From positions 5,473,001-5,537,000 of the forward strand of contig NZ_JARUBM010000002.1 in assembly GCF_029626175.1 (NCBI RefSeq): 64,000 nucleotides of DNA, written 5' to 3'. Position numbers and translations under genes: made by a program. Within the stretch, counting starts at the first letter, position 1, and each line of letters begins with the position of its first letter. Origin of the DNA: Micromonospora sp. WMMD1082 (GTDB lineage Bacteria > Actinomycetota > Actinomycetes > Mycobacteriales > Micromonosporaceae). The notes under the pieces were generated by a model. That model had not been told where the DNA came from. It worked only from the letters and a program-made list of their open reading frames with translations, and searched no databases. Positions 1 through 8,652 of the stretch are shown here, piece after piece.

Positions 1-287
1 TGCATCCGCGCAAGAAGACCGTCGGCGTACGCATCCCGGCGCACGCGGTCACCCGGGCGCTCCTCGACGCGCTGGGGGAGCCGCTGCTGTCGAGCACCCT
101 GCTGTTGCCCGGCGACGACGAGCCGATGACCCACGGCTGGGAGATCAAGGAACGTCTCGACCACGCGGTCGACGCGGTGGTCGACGCGGGTGACTGCGGC
201 ACCGAACCGACCACTGTGGTCGACTTCTCCGACGGCGAGCCGGAGATCGTCCGCGTCGGCGCCGGCGATCCGGCCCGTTTCGCCTAG
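1..287 (+). CDS. YciO/Sua5/YrdC-family protein (C-terminal part; 5' end outside window)
   Basis: Only the last 94 residues are visible, read in frame from base 3 to a TAG stop. They contain the C-terminal signature of the YciO branch of the Sua5/YrdC family: RKKTVGVRIP, then LLSSTLLLPG, EIKERLDHAVDAVVDAG, the proline-threonine segment EPTTVVDFSD, and a closing VGAGDP. Known members bind double-stranded RNA or make threonylcarbamoyl-AMP for tRNA t6A modification. The YciO branch is less well characterised, so I do not assign the t6A reaction. It is followed by a strong hairpin and so ends its transcription unit. Family confidence is high; exact function is uncertain. Confidence 0.85.
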   Translation, partial: HPRKKTVGVRIPAHAVTRALLDALGEPLLSSTLLLPGDDEPMTHGWEIKERLDHAVDAVVDAGDCGTEPTTVVDFSDGEPEIVRVGAGDPARFA

Positions 288-305
288 GCCCCGTCCTGCC
301 ACGGA

Positions 306-351
306 GGGTGATGGTCCGCCACGCCCCCGTTCCCATGGCGGGCCATCACCC
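306..351 (+). terminator. Hairpin terminator after the YciO-family gene
   Basis: The arms GGGTGATGGTCCGCCA (306-321) and TGGCGGGCCATCACCC (336-351) pair over 16 positions with one G-T pair and a 14-base loop. It begins 18 bases after the stop codon. There is no U-tract, as is common for actinobacterial terminators. Confidence 0.65.
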
Positions 352-454
352 CTGGTGATCTCAGCATGACCGCACCGCCGGCCGGCGAAGTCCAAACGAA
401 TCCGTATGAGGGACACTGTTATCGATTGCTGTCGTCCTTCTTCGGGGGTTGGTC

Positions 455-2845
455 ATGAAGGCTGATGTGTCCGGCGGGCCGGCGGTCGGCCCGCCCGACC
501 CGGGGCCGGCCCACAGTCTCGATGAGCTGGTCGGCTGCCTGCGCGCGCTCAAGCTCTGGGCCGGCGACCCGTCGTACGAGACGATCACCCGGCGGGTCAA
601 CGAGCAGTGGCGGGCCGACGGTCGTCCCGCCGGCGAGCAGGCCCGCCGGGGCACGGTCGTGGACTGCTTCAAGACCGGACGCCGCCGGATCAACGGCGAC
701 CTGGTGCTCGCGGTGGTGCGGGCGCTGCATGACGAGAAGAGCTACCTCGCCCACTGGCGGCAGGCGCTGCGGGTGAGTCTCGCCGAGACGGCGGCGGCTG
801 CGCAGGTGCGGGTGCTCGACCGGCTACCGGGCGATGTGGGCACCTTCATCGGCCGGCAGGTGGAGCTGGATCGCCTGCGGCGGCTGGCCGCCGTGACCGG
901 CGGACCGGATCCGGCGACCCGCGGCGCGGCCGGGCCCGGGTCGGGGCTCTGCGTGCTCGCCGGGATGGCGGGGGTGGGCAAGACCCAACTCGCGGTACAC
1001 GCCGGCCAGCTGCTGGTCGACGAGGGTCGATTCGATACGACGCTCTTCGTCGACCTGCGTGGCTTCCACCCCGATCCGGGGCAGCCCCCGGCCGAGCCGG
1101 CCGCCGTCCTCGACGGCTTCCTACGCCTGCTGGGCATGTCCGGCCACGAGATTCCGTACGGCCTGGCGGAGCGTGCGGCGGCGTTCCGCGAGCGGCTCGC
1201 GGGCCGGCGCGTCCTGATCGTCCTCGACAACGCGGCCGGCGTGGCGCAGGTACGCCCGCTCCTGCCGCGCGTCGCCGGCACCCTGACGCTGGTCACCTCC
1301 CGCCGCCGGCTCGCCGACCTCGACGCGGAGCTGCACCTCGACATCGACCTGTTCACCCCGGACGAGGCGGAGCAACTGCTGATCCGCTCGCTCCCCGGGG
1401 TGGCGGTCGGTGCCGACCCGTCGGCGCATCGGCGGGTCGCGCTGCGCTGCGGGCACCTGCCGTTGGCGCTCAGCGTGGTTGCCGGTCAGATGGCGACGCG
1501 GGCCGGGTGGACGGTGACCGACCACGCCGACCGGCTGGACGAGCGCCACCGCCACCGCCGGCTTGACACCGGTGTGGAGCTGGCGCTGCACCTGTCCTAC
1601 CAGCACCTGCCCGAGCAGCGACAGACGCTGCTGCGGCGGATGGCCGTACACCCGGGCGCGGATCTGGACGAGCACGGCGCGGCCGCCCTGCTCGACACGG
1701 ATGCGGCCACCGCCGCGGCGCACCTGCGCCACCTCGCCGCCGAGTACCTGGTCCAGCAGCCCGTCGCCGGCCGCTACGCGCTGCACGACCTCGTCCGGGC
1801 GTACGCGGGGGAGCGCGGTCGGGACGAGGACCGGCCCGCGGATCGTCACGCCGCCCTGACCCGCCTCCTCGACCACTACCTGCACAGCGCCGCGGCGGCG
1901 ATGGACGCCCTGTACCCGGCCGAGCGGCACCGGCGGCCGCCCCTGCCGGCGCGCTCCCCGGCCGGCCCGCGGCTCGAGAAACCCCGGGCGGCGCTGCGCT
2001 GGCTGGACGCGGAACGCGCGACACTCGTGGCGGTCTGCGTGCACGCGGCCCGGCACGGCTGGCCGCAACACGCGGTGTGGCTGGCCGGCACCCTGTACGC
2101 CTATCTCGACAACGGCGGATATCCGGGCGACGGGATCACCGTGCACACCGAGGCGGAGCGCGCCGCCCGGCTGCTCGGCGACGGCGTCGCCGAGGCCACC
2201 GCCCTGACCAACCTCGCCGTGGTGTGCTGGCAGCTGGGCCGCAATCCGGAGGGGGTCGGGCATCTGGAGCGGGCGCTGCCGCTGTTCCGCGCGGCGGGCG
2301 ACGTTCGTGGTGAGGCCCGGGTGCTGGGCAACCTGGGCGTGCTGTTGATGTCGGTGGGGGAGTGGGAGCGCTGCTGCGGCTACCACGAGTTGGCGCTCGA
2401 CCGTTTCGTGCAGATCGGCGACCGGGTCGGTGAGGCGAACACCCTGACCAACCTCGGCGCCGCCCACGAGCGGCAGGGCCGCCCCGCCGCCGCGATCGAG
2501 CAGAACAGCCGCGCCCTGGTCATCTTCCGCGAGCTGCGGCATCTCGGCGGCGAGGCGACCGCGTTGAACAACCTCGGCGACACCTACGTCACACTGGGCC
2601 GGTTCGCGGACGCCGTCGACTGCTATGAGCCGGCCCTCGCACTCTTCCGGGACATCGGCGAACGGTACGGCGAAACCTGCGTGCTCAACGGGCTCGGTCG
2701 GGCCCTCGCCGGGCAGGGCGCGCGGGACGAGGCGATCGCCCGGCACGCGCAGGCCCTGGCCCTGGCGACGGAGATCGATCGGCCCGAGGAGCAGAACCGC
2801 GCCCGCCGTGCCCTCGCCGAGCTGAGCAGCTCCGCCGGCGACTAG
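455..2845 (+). CDS. NB-ARC ATPase with N-terminal helical/HTH-like region and C-terminal TPRs
   Basis: A 796-residue STAND-type regulator. An N-terminal helical domain (about residues 1-110) resembles the HTH-like N-termini of actinobacterial NB-ARC proteins. It is followed by the NB-ARC module with Walker A GMAGVGKTQ near residue 170, Walker B RVLIVLDN near 252, and a GHLPLAL motif typical of the ARC subdomain. From about residue 565 to the end there are tetratricopeptide repeats of the NLAVVCWQLG / NLGVLLMSVG / NLGAAHERQG kind. ATG 455 is preferred over TTG 449 because GGGGG ends six bases before it. Family knowledge suggests a nucleotide-switched regulator sensing a ligand or partner through the TPRs; the target is unknown. 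It lacks the SARP/BTAD domain of AfsR. Confidence 0.85.
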   Translation: MKADVSGGPAVGPPDPGPAHSLDELVGCLRALKLWAGDPSYETITRRVNEQWRADGRPAGEQARRGTVVDCFKTGRRRINGDLVLAVVRALHDEKSYLAHWRQALRVSLAETAAAAQVRVLDRLPGDVGTFIGRQVELDRLRRLAAVTGGPDPATRGAAGPGSGLCVLAGMAGVGKTQLAVHAGQLLVDEGRFDTTLFVDLRGFHPDPGQPPAEPAAVLDGFLRLLGMSGHEIPYGLAERAAAFRERLAGRRVLIVLDNAAGVAQVRPLLPRVAGTLTLVTSRRRLADLDAELHLDIDLFTPDEAEQLLIRSLPGVAVGADPSAHRRVALRCGHLPLALSVVAGQMATRAGWTVTDHADRLDERHRHRRLDTGVELALHLSYQHLPEQRQTLLRRMAVHPGADLDEHGAAALLDTDAATAAAHLRHLAAEYLVQQPVAGRYALHDLVRAYAGERGRDEDRPADRHAALTRLLDHYLHSAAAAMDALYPAERHRRPPLPARSPAGPRLEKPRAALRWLDAERATLVAVCVHAARHGWPQHAVWLAGTLYAYLDNGGYPGDGITVHTEAERAARLLGDGVAEATALTNLAVVCWQLGRNPEGVGHLERALPLFRAAGDVRGEARVLGNLGVLLMSVGEWERCCGYHELALDRFVQIGDRVGEANTLTNLGAAHERQGRPAAAIEQNSRALVIFRELRHLGGEATALNNLGDTYVTLGRFADAVDCYEPALALFRDIGERYGETCVLNGLGRALAGQGARDEAIARHAQALALATEIDRPEEQNRARRALAELSSSAGD

Positions 2846-2897
2846 ACCGCATCGCGTACGCCCCGGCCGGAGGTCCGCCCGGTGTTAGCGTGCGACG

Positions 2898-3554
2898 GTG
2901 GACGCGCGACCGGCGGCACGGCATGGCACACCCGTCGCCGCTCTGGTGCTCGCCGCCGGAGCGGGCCGGCGCTACGGGCGTCCCAAGGCGCTGGTGGAGT
3001 TCGGCGGCCGGCTGCTCGTGGAACGTGCGGTGGTCACCGCACGGGTCGGCGGCTGCTGTCCGGTGGTGACGGTGCTCGGTGCGGCGGCCGAGGAGGTTCG
3101 TGCCCGCGCCGACCTCGCCGGTGCGATGGTGATCGACAATCCCGAGTGGGCCACCGGGCTGGGCTCCTCGCTGCGGGCCGGTCTCGCCGCGCTCCGGCCG
3201 GCCGGAGCGGTCGCCGCGGTGGTGCTCCTGGTGGACATGCCGGGTGTCACCCCCGAGGCGGTACGCCGGCTGGCCGGGCTCGCCGCCCCGGACGCGCTCG
3301 CCATCGCCGGTTATGGCACCGGGCGTGGTCACCCGGTCCTGCTCGGCCGGGCGCACTGGGCCGGCGTCGCGGCGTCGGCCGCCGGTGACGCGGGTGCCCG
3401 CGGGTACCTGCGGGAGCGGGTGGCGCAGCTGCGGGTCGTACCGTGTGGCGACGTCGCCACCGGCGGCGACGTCGACACCGAGGCCGACCGGGCCAGCTTC
3501 CCGGCCGGCGGCGCCGCGGGCAGCACCGCCTCGTCCGGGGGTACCGGCGGCTGA
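2898..3554 (+). CDS. MobA-like NTP transferase (MocA/MobA family)
   Basis: A 218-residue cytosolic nucleotidyltransferase. The nucleotide-binding signature LAAGAGRRYGRPKAL lies at about residues 16-30. The acidic metal-binding motif VVLLVDMPGV lies near residue 108, and GHPVLLGR follows near 145. These match proteins that attach CMP or GMP to the molybdopterin cofactor, or related nucleotidyltransferases linked to molybdo-hydroxylases. No molybdenum enzyme genes lie next to it, so the substrate is open. It starts at GTG 2898, 52 bases after the NB-ARC gene. The last 20 residues are low-complexity Gly/Ser/Ala. Confidence 0.85.
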   Translation: MDARPAARHGTPVAALVLAAGAGRRYGRPKALVEFGGRLLVERAVVTARVGGCCPVVTVLGAAAEEVRARADLAGAMVIDNPEWATGLGSSLRAGLAALRPAGAVAAVVLLVDMPGVTPEAVRRLAGLAAPDALAIAGYGTGRGHPVLLGRAHWAGVAASAAGDAGARGYLRERVAQLRVVPCGDVATGGDVDTEADRASFPAGGAAGSTASSGGTGG

Positions 3555-3643
3555 CCCGGCAACCGTTCACCTGATTGCGGCCGGTGGGTCCGGGCCCGCA
3601 TGCTCATGCCCATCGGGATGCTGGCGGTGGTTCGGGGGCACGG

Positions 3644-4225
3644 ATGGGCAGGGGCGTCGTCGTGGGCGTCGTCGGCGGGCTGTTCTGCCTGCTGGTGACG
3701 GTCGCGATCGGTGGAGCGCTGATCGCGTACAACCGCCTGGTGCGTCAGCGCAACCAGGTGCGGGCCTCCTGGGCGCAGATCGACGTGCAGCTCAAGCGCC
3801 GGCACGACCTCGTGCCCAACCTGGTGGAGACGGTCAAGGGCTACGCGGTCCACGAGCGCGGCACGCTGGAGGCCGTCGTGGCCGCCCGCAGCGGTGCGAT
3901 CGCCGCGGCGGGCACCGCCGACGTGGCCGACCGGGCCGGCGCCGAGAACGCCCTCACCCGCGCGCTCGGCCGGCTGTTCGCGCTGTCCGAGGCATACCCG
4001 GATCTCAAGGCGAGCGAGAACTTCGCGGTCCTGCAGGGCGAGCTGGCGAGGACGGAGGACCGGATCGCGTACGCGCGGCAGTTCTACAACAGTGCCGTCC
4101 AGACGTTCAACACCACCGTGGAGTCCATTCCCACCAACCTCGTCGCCGGCCTGGGCGGGTTCCGGACGGTGGACTTCTTCGGGGCCCTGGACGGCGAACG
4201 CGCCGCCGTCCAGGTGCGCTTCTGA
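3644..4225 (+). CDS. LemA family membrane protein
   Basis: A 193-residue protein with one N-terminal transmembrane segment (VVVGVVGGLFCLLVTVAIGG) followed by the LemA coiled domain: YNRLVRQRNQVRASWAQIDV, then LKRRHDLVPNLVETVKGYAV, ending with the conserved FYNSAVQTFNT and SIPTNLVA segments. ATG 3644 is chosen because GGGGG ends five bases upstream and the resulting length fits the family; an earlier in-frame start would add a 23-residue non-conserved tail. It is followed nine bases later by a DUF2207-like membrane protein, the common partner of LemA. The biochemical role of LemA proteins is not established. Confidence 0.9.
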   Translation: MGRGVVVGVVGGLFCLLVTVAIGGALIAYNRLVRQRNQVRASWAQIDVQLKRRHDLVPNLVETVKGYAVHERGTLEAVVAARSGAIAAAGTADVADRAGAENALTRALGRLFALSEAYPDLKASENFAVLQGELARTEDRIAYARQFYNSAVQTFNTTVESIPTNLVAGLGGFRTVDFFGALDGERAAVQVRF

Positions 4226-4234
4226 CCGGAGCCG

Positions 4235-5695
4235 ATGATGGACCGTCGCCTGCTGTTCGACGTGGCGGTGGGCGCGGTCGCGCTCGGCGCCTGGTTCCTC
4301 GTCTACGGCATCGTCCGGGTGAGCACCCGACCGTCCCGGCCGGTGCCCGCGCCCGCCACCCCGGAACTCGGCGCCGAACCGCCCGCCCTGGTCAGCCTGC
4401 TGGTCAACCGCTGGTCGGTCACCGAGGACGCGGTCGAGTCGACGCTGCTCGACCTCGCCGCCCGTGGTCACGTCGAGCTGCGTCAGCCGGGCGACGATCC
4501 GATGCAGACCACGCTGCACCTGCCGCCGACCCCGCCCGACGAGGGCAGGCTGCGGCCGTACGAGCGGCGGGTGCTCGACCGGGTACGCGGGCTCGCCGTC
4601 AACGGCGTGCTGCCACTGACCGCACTGACCTTCCGCGACCCGACGCAGGCCAGGGCGTGGAACCGGCGGCTGCGCGCCCAGGTGGTCGCGGATGCCCGGG
4701 CGGCGGGGCTGTCGCGGCGGCGCTTCGGTCCGGCCGTGACCACCCTCCTGGTCGCCCTCGCGGTGGTCGCCGCGGTCGGTGTCGGCCTGGCCGCCCTGCA
4801 CTACGGCATCTGGCACGGTACGGAGGACAACCCCGGCCTGGCCGCCGGCTTCATCACGTTCGCCGCGCTCGCCACGATCGCCGGGGTGTCACCGGGTGAA
4901 CGGGACACGGAACTCGGCCGCCAGACGGCGGCGCGATGGCTCGGCGTCCGGGACTGGCTGCGCGGGCACGAGCAGTTCAACGAGCTGCCGCCGGCCTCGG
5001 TGGCGATCTGGGATCGCTACCTGGGCTACGGCGCCGCCGTCGGCGCGACCCGCCTGACCAGCGCCGTGCTCGACCTCGGCATGGGCGACCGGACGCTGGT
5101 CTGGTCGTCGTACGGCGGCACCTGGCACCGGGTGCGGGTGCGCTACCCGCGCCTGCTGCCGCGCTACGGCCGGACGGTGCCGAGACTCCTGCTGAGCGCG
5201 GTGATCAGCATCGCGGTCGGCGCCTTCCTGCTGCACGTCCTCGGTGGCGCCGTCGACCTGCCACCCGCCACGGCCGACCGGGCCGAGCGGGCGGTGACCC
5301 TCGTGGTCGACGGCGTCGTCGTCCTCGCGGTGTTGGTGCTGGCCTCCGGGGTCTACACACTGGTCCGTGGCCTGACCGACCTGGTCACCGAGCGCAGCAT
5401 CACCGGCGAGGTGCTCTGGGTGCAGGTGTGGCGCACCTCCGCGCAGGGCGAGAACGAGCCGGCCCGGCCGTGGCTGCACTACCTGGCGGTCGACGACGGC
5501 ACCGACGAGCGGACCACCGCCTGGGGGTTGCCCAGCCGGTGGGCGGAGAGCTGCCACGACGGTGACACCGTGACGATCAGGGTGCGCCCCTGGAGTCGCC
5601 GGGTGGTCGGCCTGTCGGTGATCGGGCACGGCCGTTCACGACGGCTGGCGGAGTCGGCCGTCGCCGAACCCGATCCGATGCCACCGGCCGGGTAG
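4235..5695 (+). CDS. DUF2207-like membrane protein, LemA partner
   Basis: A 486-residue membrane protein. It has an N-terminal transmembrane helix (residues 8-26), then a winged-helix-like cytosolic segment typical of the C-terminal part of DUF2207 proteins (LLVNRWSVTEDAVESTLLDL, then ARGHVELRQ). A hairpin of transmembrane helices follows near 170-215, then two more helices around 310-380, with a soluble C-terminal domain. It lacks the N-terminal signal peptide and extracellular domain of full-length DUF2207 proteins, so it is a short version. It starts at ATG 4235, nine bases after lemA, so the two are probably co-transcribed. Function unknown. Confidence 0.7.
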   Translation: MMDRRLLFDVAVGAVALGAWFLVYGIVRVSTRPSRPVPAPATPELGAEPPALVSLLVNRWSVTEDAVESTLLDLAARGHVELRQPGDDPMQTTLHLPPTPPDEGRLRPYERRVLDRVRGLAVNGVLPLTALTFRDPTQARAWNRRLRAQVVADARAAGLSRRRFGPAVTTLLVALAVVAAVGVGLAALHYGIWHGTEDNPGLAAGFITFAALATIAGVSPGERDTELGRQTAARWLGVRDWLRGHEQFNELPPASVAIWDRYLGYGAAVGATRLTSAVLDLGMGDRTLVWSSYGGTWHRVRVRYPRLLPRYGRTVPRLLLSAVISIAVGAFLLHVLGGAVDLPPATADRAERAVTLVVDGVVVLAVLVLASGVYTLVRGLTDLVTERSITGEVLWVQVWRTSAQGENEPARPWLHYLAVDDGTDERTTAWGLPSRWAESCHDGDTVTIRVRPWSRRVVGLSVIGHGRSRRLAESAVAEPDPMPPAG

Positions 5696-5711
5696 GCACC
5701 GGCGTCACCAC

Positions 5712-5742
5712 TTGCGAGTCGGTATCGCGTTCGATGCATAAT
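5712..5742 (+). promoter_or_regulatory. Possible sigma-70-like promoter for the SCO2525-2522 operon
   Basis: TTGCGA at 5712-5717 and CATAAT at 5737-5742 are separated by 19 bases, and the -10 is preceded by TG (TGCATAAT). The site lies in the only intergenic gap before the cassette, 67 bases upstream of the first start codon. The spacer is at the long end of the usual range. Confidence 0.45.
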
Positions 5743-5795
5743 GGCAACGGGCTGAGCGCGTCGGAGCAAGGACCACAGTGATCCGCCGACTTCAA

Positions 5796-5809
5796 TGGAG
5801 GCGCCTCCA
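5796..5809 (+). promoter_or_regulatory. Perfect 14-bp palindrome covering the ribosome binding site
   Basis: TGGAGGCGCCTCCA is a perfect palindrome. It contains the Shine-Dalgarno GGAGG (5797-5801) and ends on the A of the start codon at 5809. It could be a repressor operator, or it could reduce ribosome access by self-pairing of the leader. Confidence 0.5.
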
Positions 5810-6603
5810 TGGCATTGATTCCGGCGGCTGGCACAGGTTGCAGTGGATCCTCGACCTCGCCGCCACGAGCTGAATCCCCGAAACCGGTGAATTCCGAGGT
5901 CGAGTGGGATGGCTTCGACCCTGGCGCCTACGTCGAGCACAACTACTCCCTACTGCGCGCCGATGATCACGAAATTCTCTGTCGGATAAGAGACTTCTTC
6001 GCGGGCGCGAAGATTTCCCACGTGCGCTGTGTCGACGTGGGATCCGGCGCAAACCTTTACCCGGCACTGGCCCTTCTGCCATTCGCGCGGAGCGTGGAAC
6101 TGTGCGAATGGTCCGCGGCGAATGTGGGCTGGTTGCGCGGCCAGATCGACCGCTACGACGAGTGTTGGGACGCGTACTGGCAGGTGTGCGCGGAGCACCC
6201 GGCGTACGCGGCGCTGGCCGATCCGCGGGGCCACCTGGCGCGAGTGGGTCGGGTGGTGCAGCTCAGCGTCTTCGACCTGCCCAGGCATGCCTGGGGAGCC
6301 GGCACGATGTTCTTCGTGGCCTGCTCGATCTCGGCGGACCGGGCGGAATCCGAGCACGCCATCGGCCGGTTCCTCGGCGCGCTGCGGCCCGGTTCACCCT
6401 TTGCCGCGGCGTTCATGCTCGGCTCGAACGGCTACCGCGTCGGCCAGCGCTGGTTCCCGGCCGTGGAACTGCAACGCGCGGAGGTGGTGGCGAGCGTCGC
6501 GGCCGGCGCGTACGACGTGGACATGTACGAGGTGCGGCCCACGCCGTCGCTGCGGGACGGGTATCTGGGCATGCTGTTGGTCACCGGCCGTAGTCGCGGC
6601 TAG
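5809..6603 (+). CDS. SCO2525-family SAM-dependent methyltransferase
   Basis: A 264-residue class I methyltransferase related to the NNMT/PNMT/TEMT group. After a non-conserved 30-residue N-terminus it has FDPGAYVEHNYSLLRADDHE, a SAM-binding glycine motif CVDVGSGANLYPALALLP near residue 75, and an acidic motif VELCEWSAANVGWLR. FFVACSISADRAE marks strand 4, near residue 168. It is the first gene of a five-gene cassette that I recall from Streptomyces coelicolor as SCO2521-SCO2525. ATG 5809 has GGAGG seven bases upstream. The substrate is unknown. Confidence 0.8.
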   Translation: MALIPAAGTGCSGSSTSPPRAESPKPVNSEVEWDGFDPGAYVEHNYSLLRADDHEILCRIRDFFAGAKISHVRCVDVGSGANLYPALALLPFARSVELCEWSAANVGWLRGQIDRYDECWDAYWQVCAEHPAYAALADPRGHLARVGRVVQLSVFDLPRHAWGAGTMFFVACSISADRAESEHAIGRFLGALRPGSPFAAAFMLGSNGYRVGQRWFPAVELQRAEVVASVAAGAYDVDMYEVRPTPSLRDGYLGMLLVTGRSRG

Positions 6604-6810
6604 CGCCGCGCGGATTGCTCGCGGCGGCTCGCCGCGCCACTCCCGACGGGACACTCGACTGTCCGGTTTCCCCGGAACATCTGGTACGCGCGGCCGTTCA
6701 GGCGACGCTCCGACAGGGATACGATGGTGGGTGCACGTCATCGTGGATCATCGTGTGCGGGGCGACATCAGCAGTTCCGTTTCGACGACTACAGCGGACG
6801 GTGGTGAACC

Positions 6811-8652
6811 ATGCGGATGCAGCCGCGCCAGGAGGTCATCGACATCTGGCGGGCGACGGTGCGCAGTTGCTGGCAGAAGGGCGAATGGCACTGGGGCGGC
6901 CGGAGTGGATCCAATTCCATCAGCGACGCGGAGCAACTGCTGACCCTGCTGTTGCCGGCGACCAAGATCCCCGTGCTGGCACTGGACGATCCGGACCGCA
7001 TCGACGAGGAGGTCGTCGAGGCGCTCGGCTCGATCGGCGGTGCGATCGAGATTCCGCGCCGACTGGTCAAGATCATGACTGACTACTTCGTCCGTTACAC
7101 CGACGACAGTGGCGCGCCGACCTTCGGCGGGGGCACCTACCTCACCCCGGTGGAGGGTGGTCCGGATCTCACCGAGGACCAGCGCTCCATGGATGTCGTC
7201 GACTCGTTCGCGGTGTCCGTCACGCTCACCCTGGCCACCATCGGTTTCGCCAAGATCTATCGTCGCTCCACCCAGCGGGCCGACCTGCGGGCCCAGCTGG
7301 ACGAGCTCGAGGAGATGGCCAGCGTGCGGCTCACCGCCGCCATGGTCGGGCTGCTGCGCAGCTTCAGCACCTCCGTCTTCGCCGCCACCGACGAGTTCGG
7401 CATCCGGCTGTGCGACATGGTCAACCAGGACGAGCTGCCGCGCCGCGAGGTCGTGGCCGCGCTGCGCGAGCAGTTGCGGGACACCATGGCGAGCCTGCGC
7501 AACGTCGTGGTCGGATCCGGTCAGGTGACGGAGGATCTGGACAACAGCGAGATGCTCTTCGAGTGCGGCTGGTCGTGGGGGACCATCGCCGGTGCCGACG
7601 AGGTTTCGACGAGCGAGCCGATCGGTCCGCAGCGCGAGGGCGCGGCGGAGAACGCACCCTACCTCTACTTCACCGTCATCGCGGTGGACGCCATCGACGA
7701 TCTCAACTCGGAGCGCACCCGCCTGCTCGGCCTGCTCAACGAGGAACAGCAGCGACTGTTCCGGATCCTGCAACTGCGCTGGGAGCTGACCCGCAGGTAT
7801 TGGGCGGCGGTGGCGACCTTCGGCAACCGGCGTCGATGGCCGATCGAGGACATTCCCTGGCGGACCACCGACGGCGACCGGACCGACTACTACACCCTGC
7901 AGGCCACCTCGCTCGCGGTGAAGGGCCTGGTCGCCAGCGGGCGCGGCGGCGACGAGGAGTTCGGGCGGATCGCGAACGTCCTGGTGGAACTGGCCCAGCG
8001 AGGGCGGATCACCCGGCGTGCCTCGCCCCGGGAGCCCGCGTTGGTCGTGCACGCGCCGGGCAAGCAGGTGACCCTGAACGACGCCACGTCCAAGCCGATC
8101 ATGACGTGGAACGTCAACGAGTTCTCCACGGTGCTGCTCCAGCGGGCGACCACCGTCGCCGGGCTGCTGAACAATGCCCGGCGGCGCAGCGAGCTGCTCG
8201 AACTCGCCGACGAGGTGTGGGAGCATCTCCTGCTGCGTCGCATTCCCGAGGGCCGGCACCGGGGGCTGTGGGATCACGCCGGCGGAGCGTTTCCCGGGCT
8301 GGCGCAGCTGCCCGAGGCGCCCTCGTGGTATCTGACCGAGCGAGTCGTGCAGGCCCTGGTCAACGCCGGTGAGCTGCTCTGGGAGCGGCCGTTCCCCCGG
8401 GCGGGCAGCCTCGCCACGTACGCCCAGAATCTCATCGACGAGGCCGAGTACGTGTTCGACCGCGAGTTGATGAGCGGCACGTTCGCCGGCGAGTCGATGC
8501 AACGCACCATGCGCAGCATCCGGGCCACCCTGCGCCGGGCACAGTCGCTGGTGGACGAGCGGCCGGGCACCGCCGCCGCCCTCGCGAGCACCCTGCTGCT
8601 GTTGCTCAACGACATCACCACCGGCCAACAGAAGGCCAGCGAGGGGATCTGA
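6811..8652 (+). CDS. SCO2524 family protein
   Basis: A 613-residue, largely helical soluble protein with no catalytic motif that I recognise and no membrane segment. It opens with MRMQPRQEVIDIWRATVRSC and has several long amphipathic stretches (for example around residues 150-240 and 300-330). Its position between the methyltransferase and the variant P-loop protein, and its size, match SCO2524 of the conserved cassette. Its stop codon is immediately followed by the next start (TGA-ATG), so translation is likely coupled. Cassette membership is the main evidence; no molecular function can be assigned. Confidence 0.7.
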   Translation: MRMQPRQEVIDIWRATVRSCWQKGEWHWGGRSGSNSISDAEQLLTLLLPATKIPVLALDDPDRIDEEVVEALGSIGGAIEIPRRLVKIMTDYFVRYTDDSGAPTFGGGTYLTPVEGGPDLTEDQRSMDVVDSFAVSVTLTLATIGFAKIYRRSTQRADLRAQLDELEEMASVRLTAAMVGLLRSFSTSVFAATDEFGIRLCDMVNQDELPRREVVAALREQLRDTMASLRNVVVGSGQVTEDLDNSEMLFECGWSWGTIAGADEVSTSEPIGPQREGAAENAPYLYFTVIAVDAIDDLNSERTRLLGLLNEEQQRLFRILQLRWELTRRYWAAVATFGNRRRWPIEDIPWRTTDGDRTDYYTLQATSLAVKGLVASGRGGDEEFGRIANVLVELAQRGRITRRASPREPALVVHAPGKQVTLNDATSKPIMTWNVNEFSTVLLQRATTVAGLLNNARRRSELLELADEVWEHLLLRRIPEGRHRGLWDHAGGAFPGLAQLPEAPSWYLTERVVQALVNAGELLWERPFPRAGSLATYAQNLIDEAEYVFDRELMSGTFAGESMQRTMRSIRATLRRAQSLVDERPGTAAALASTLLLLLNDITTGQQKASEGI

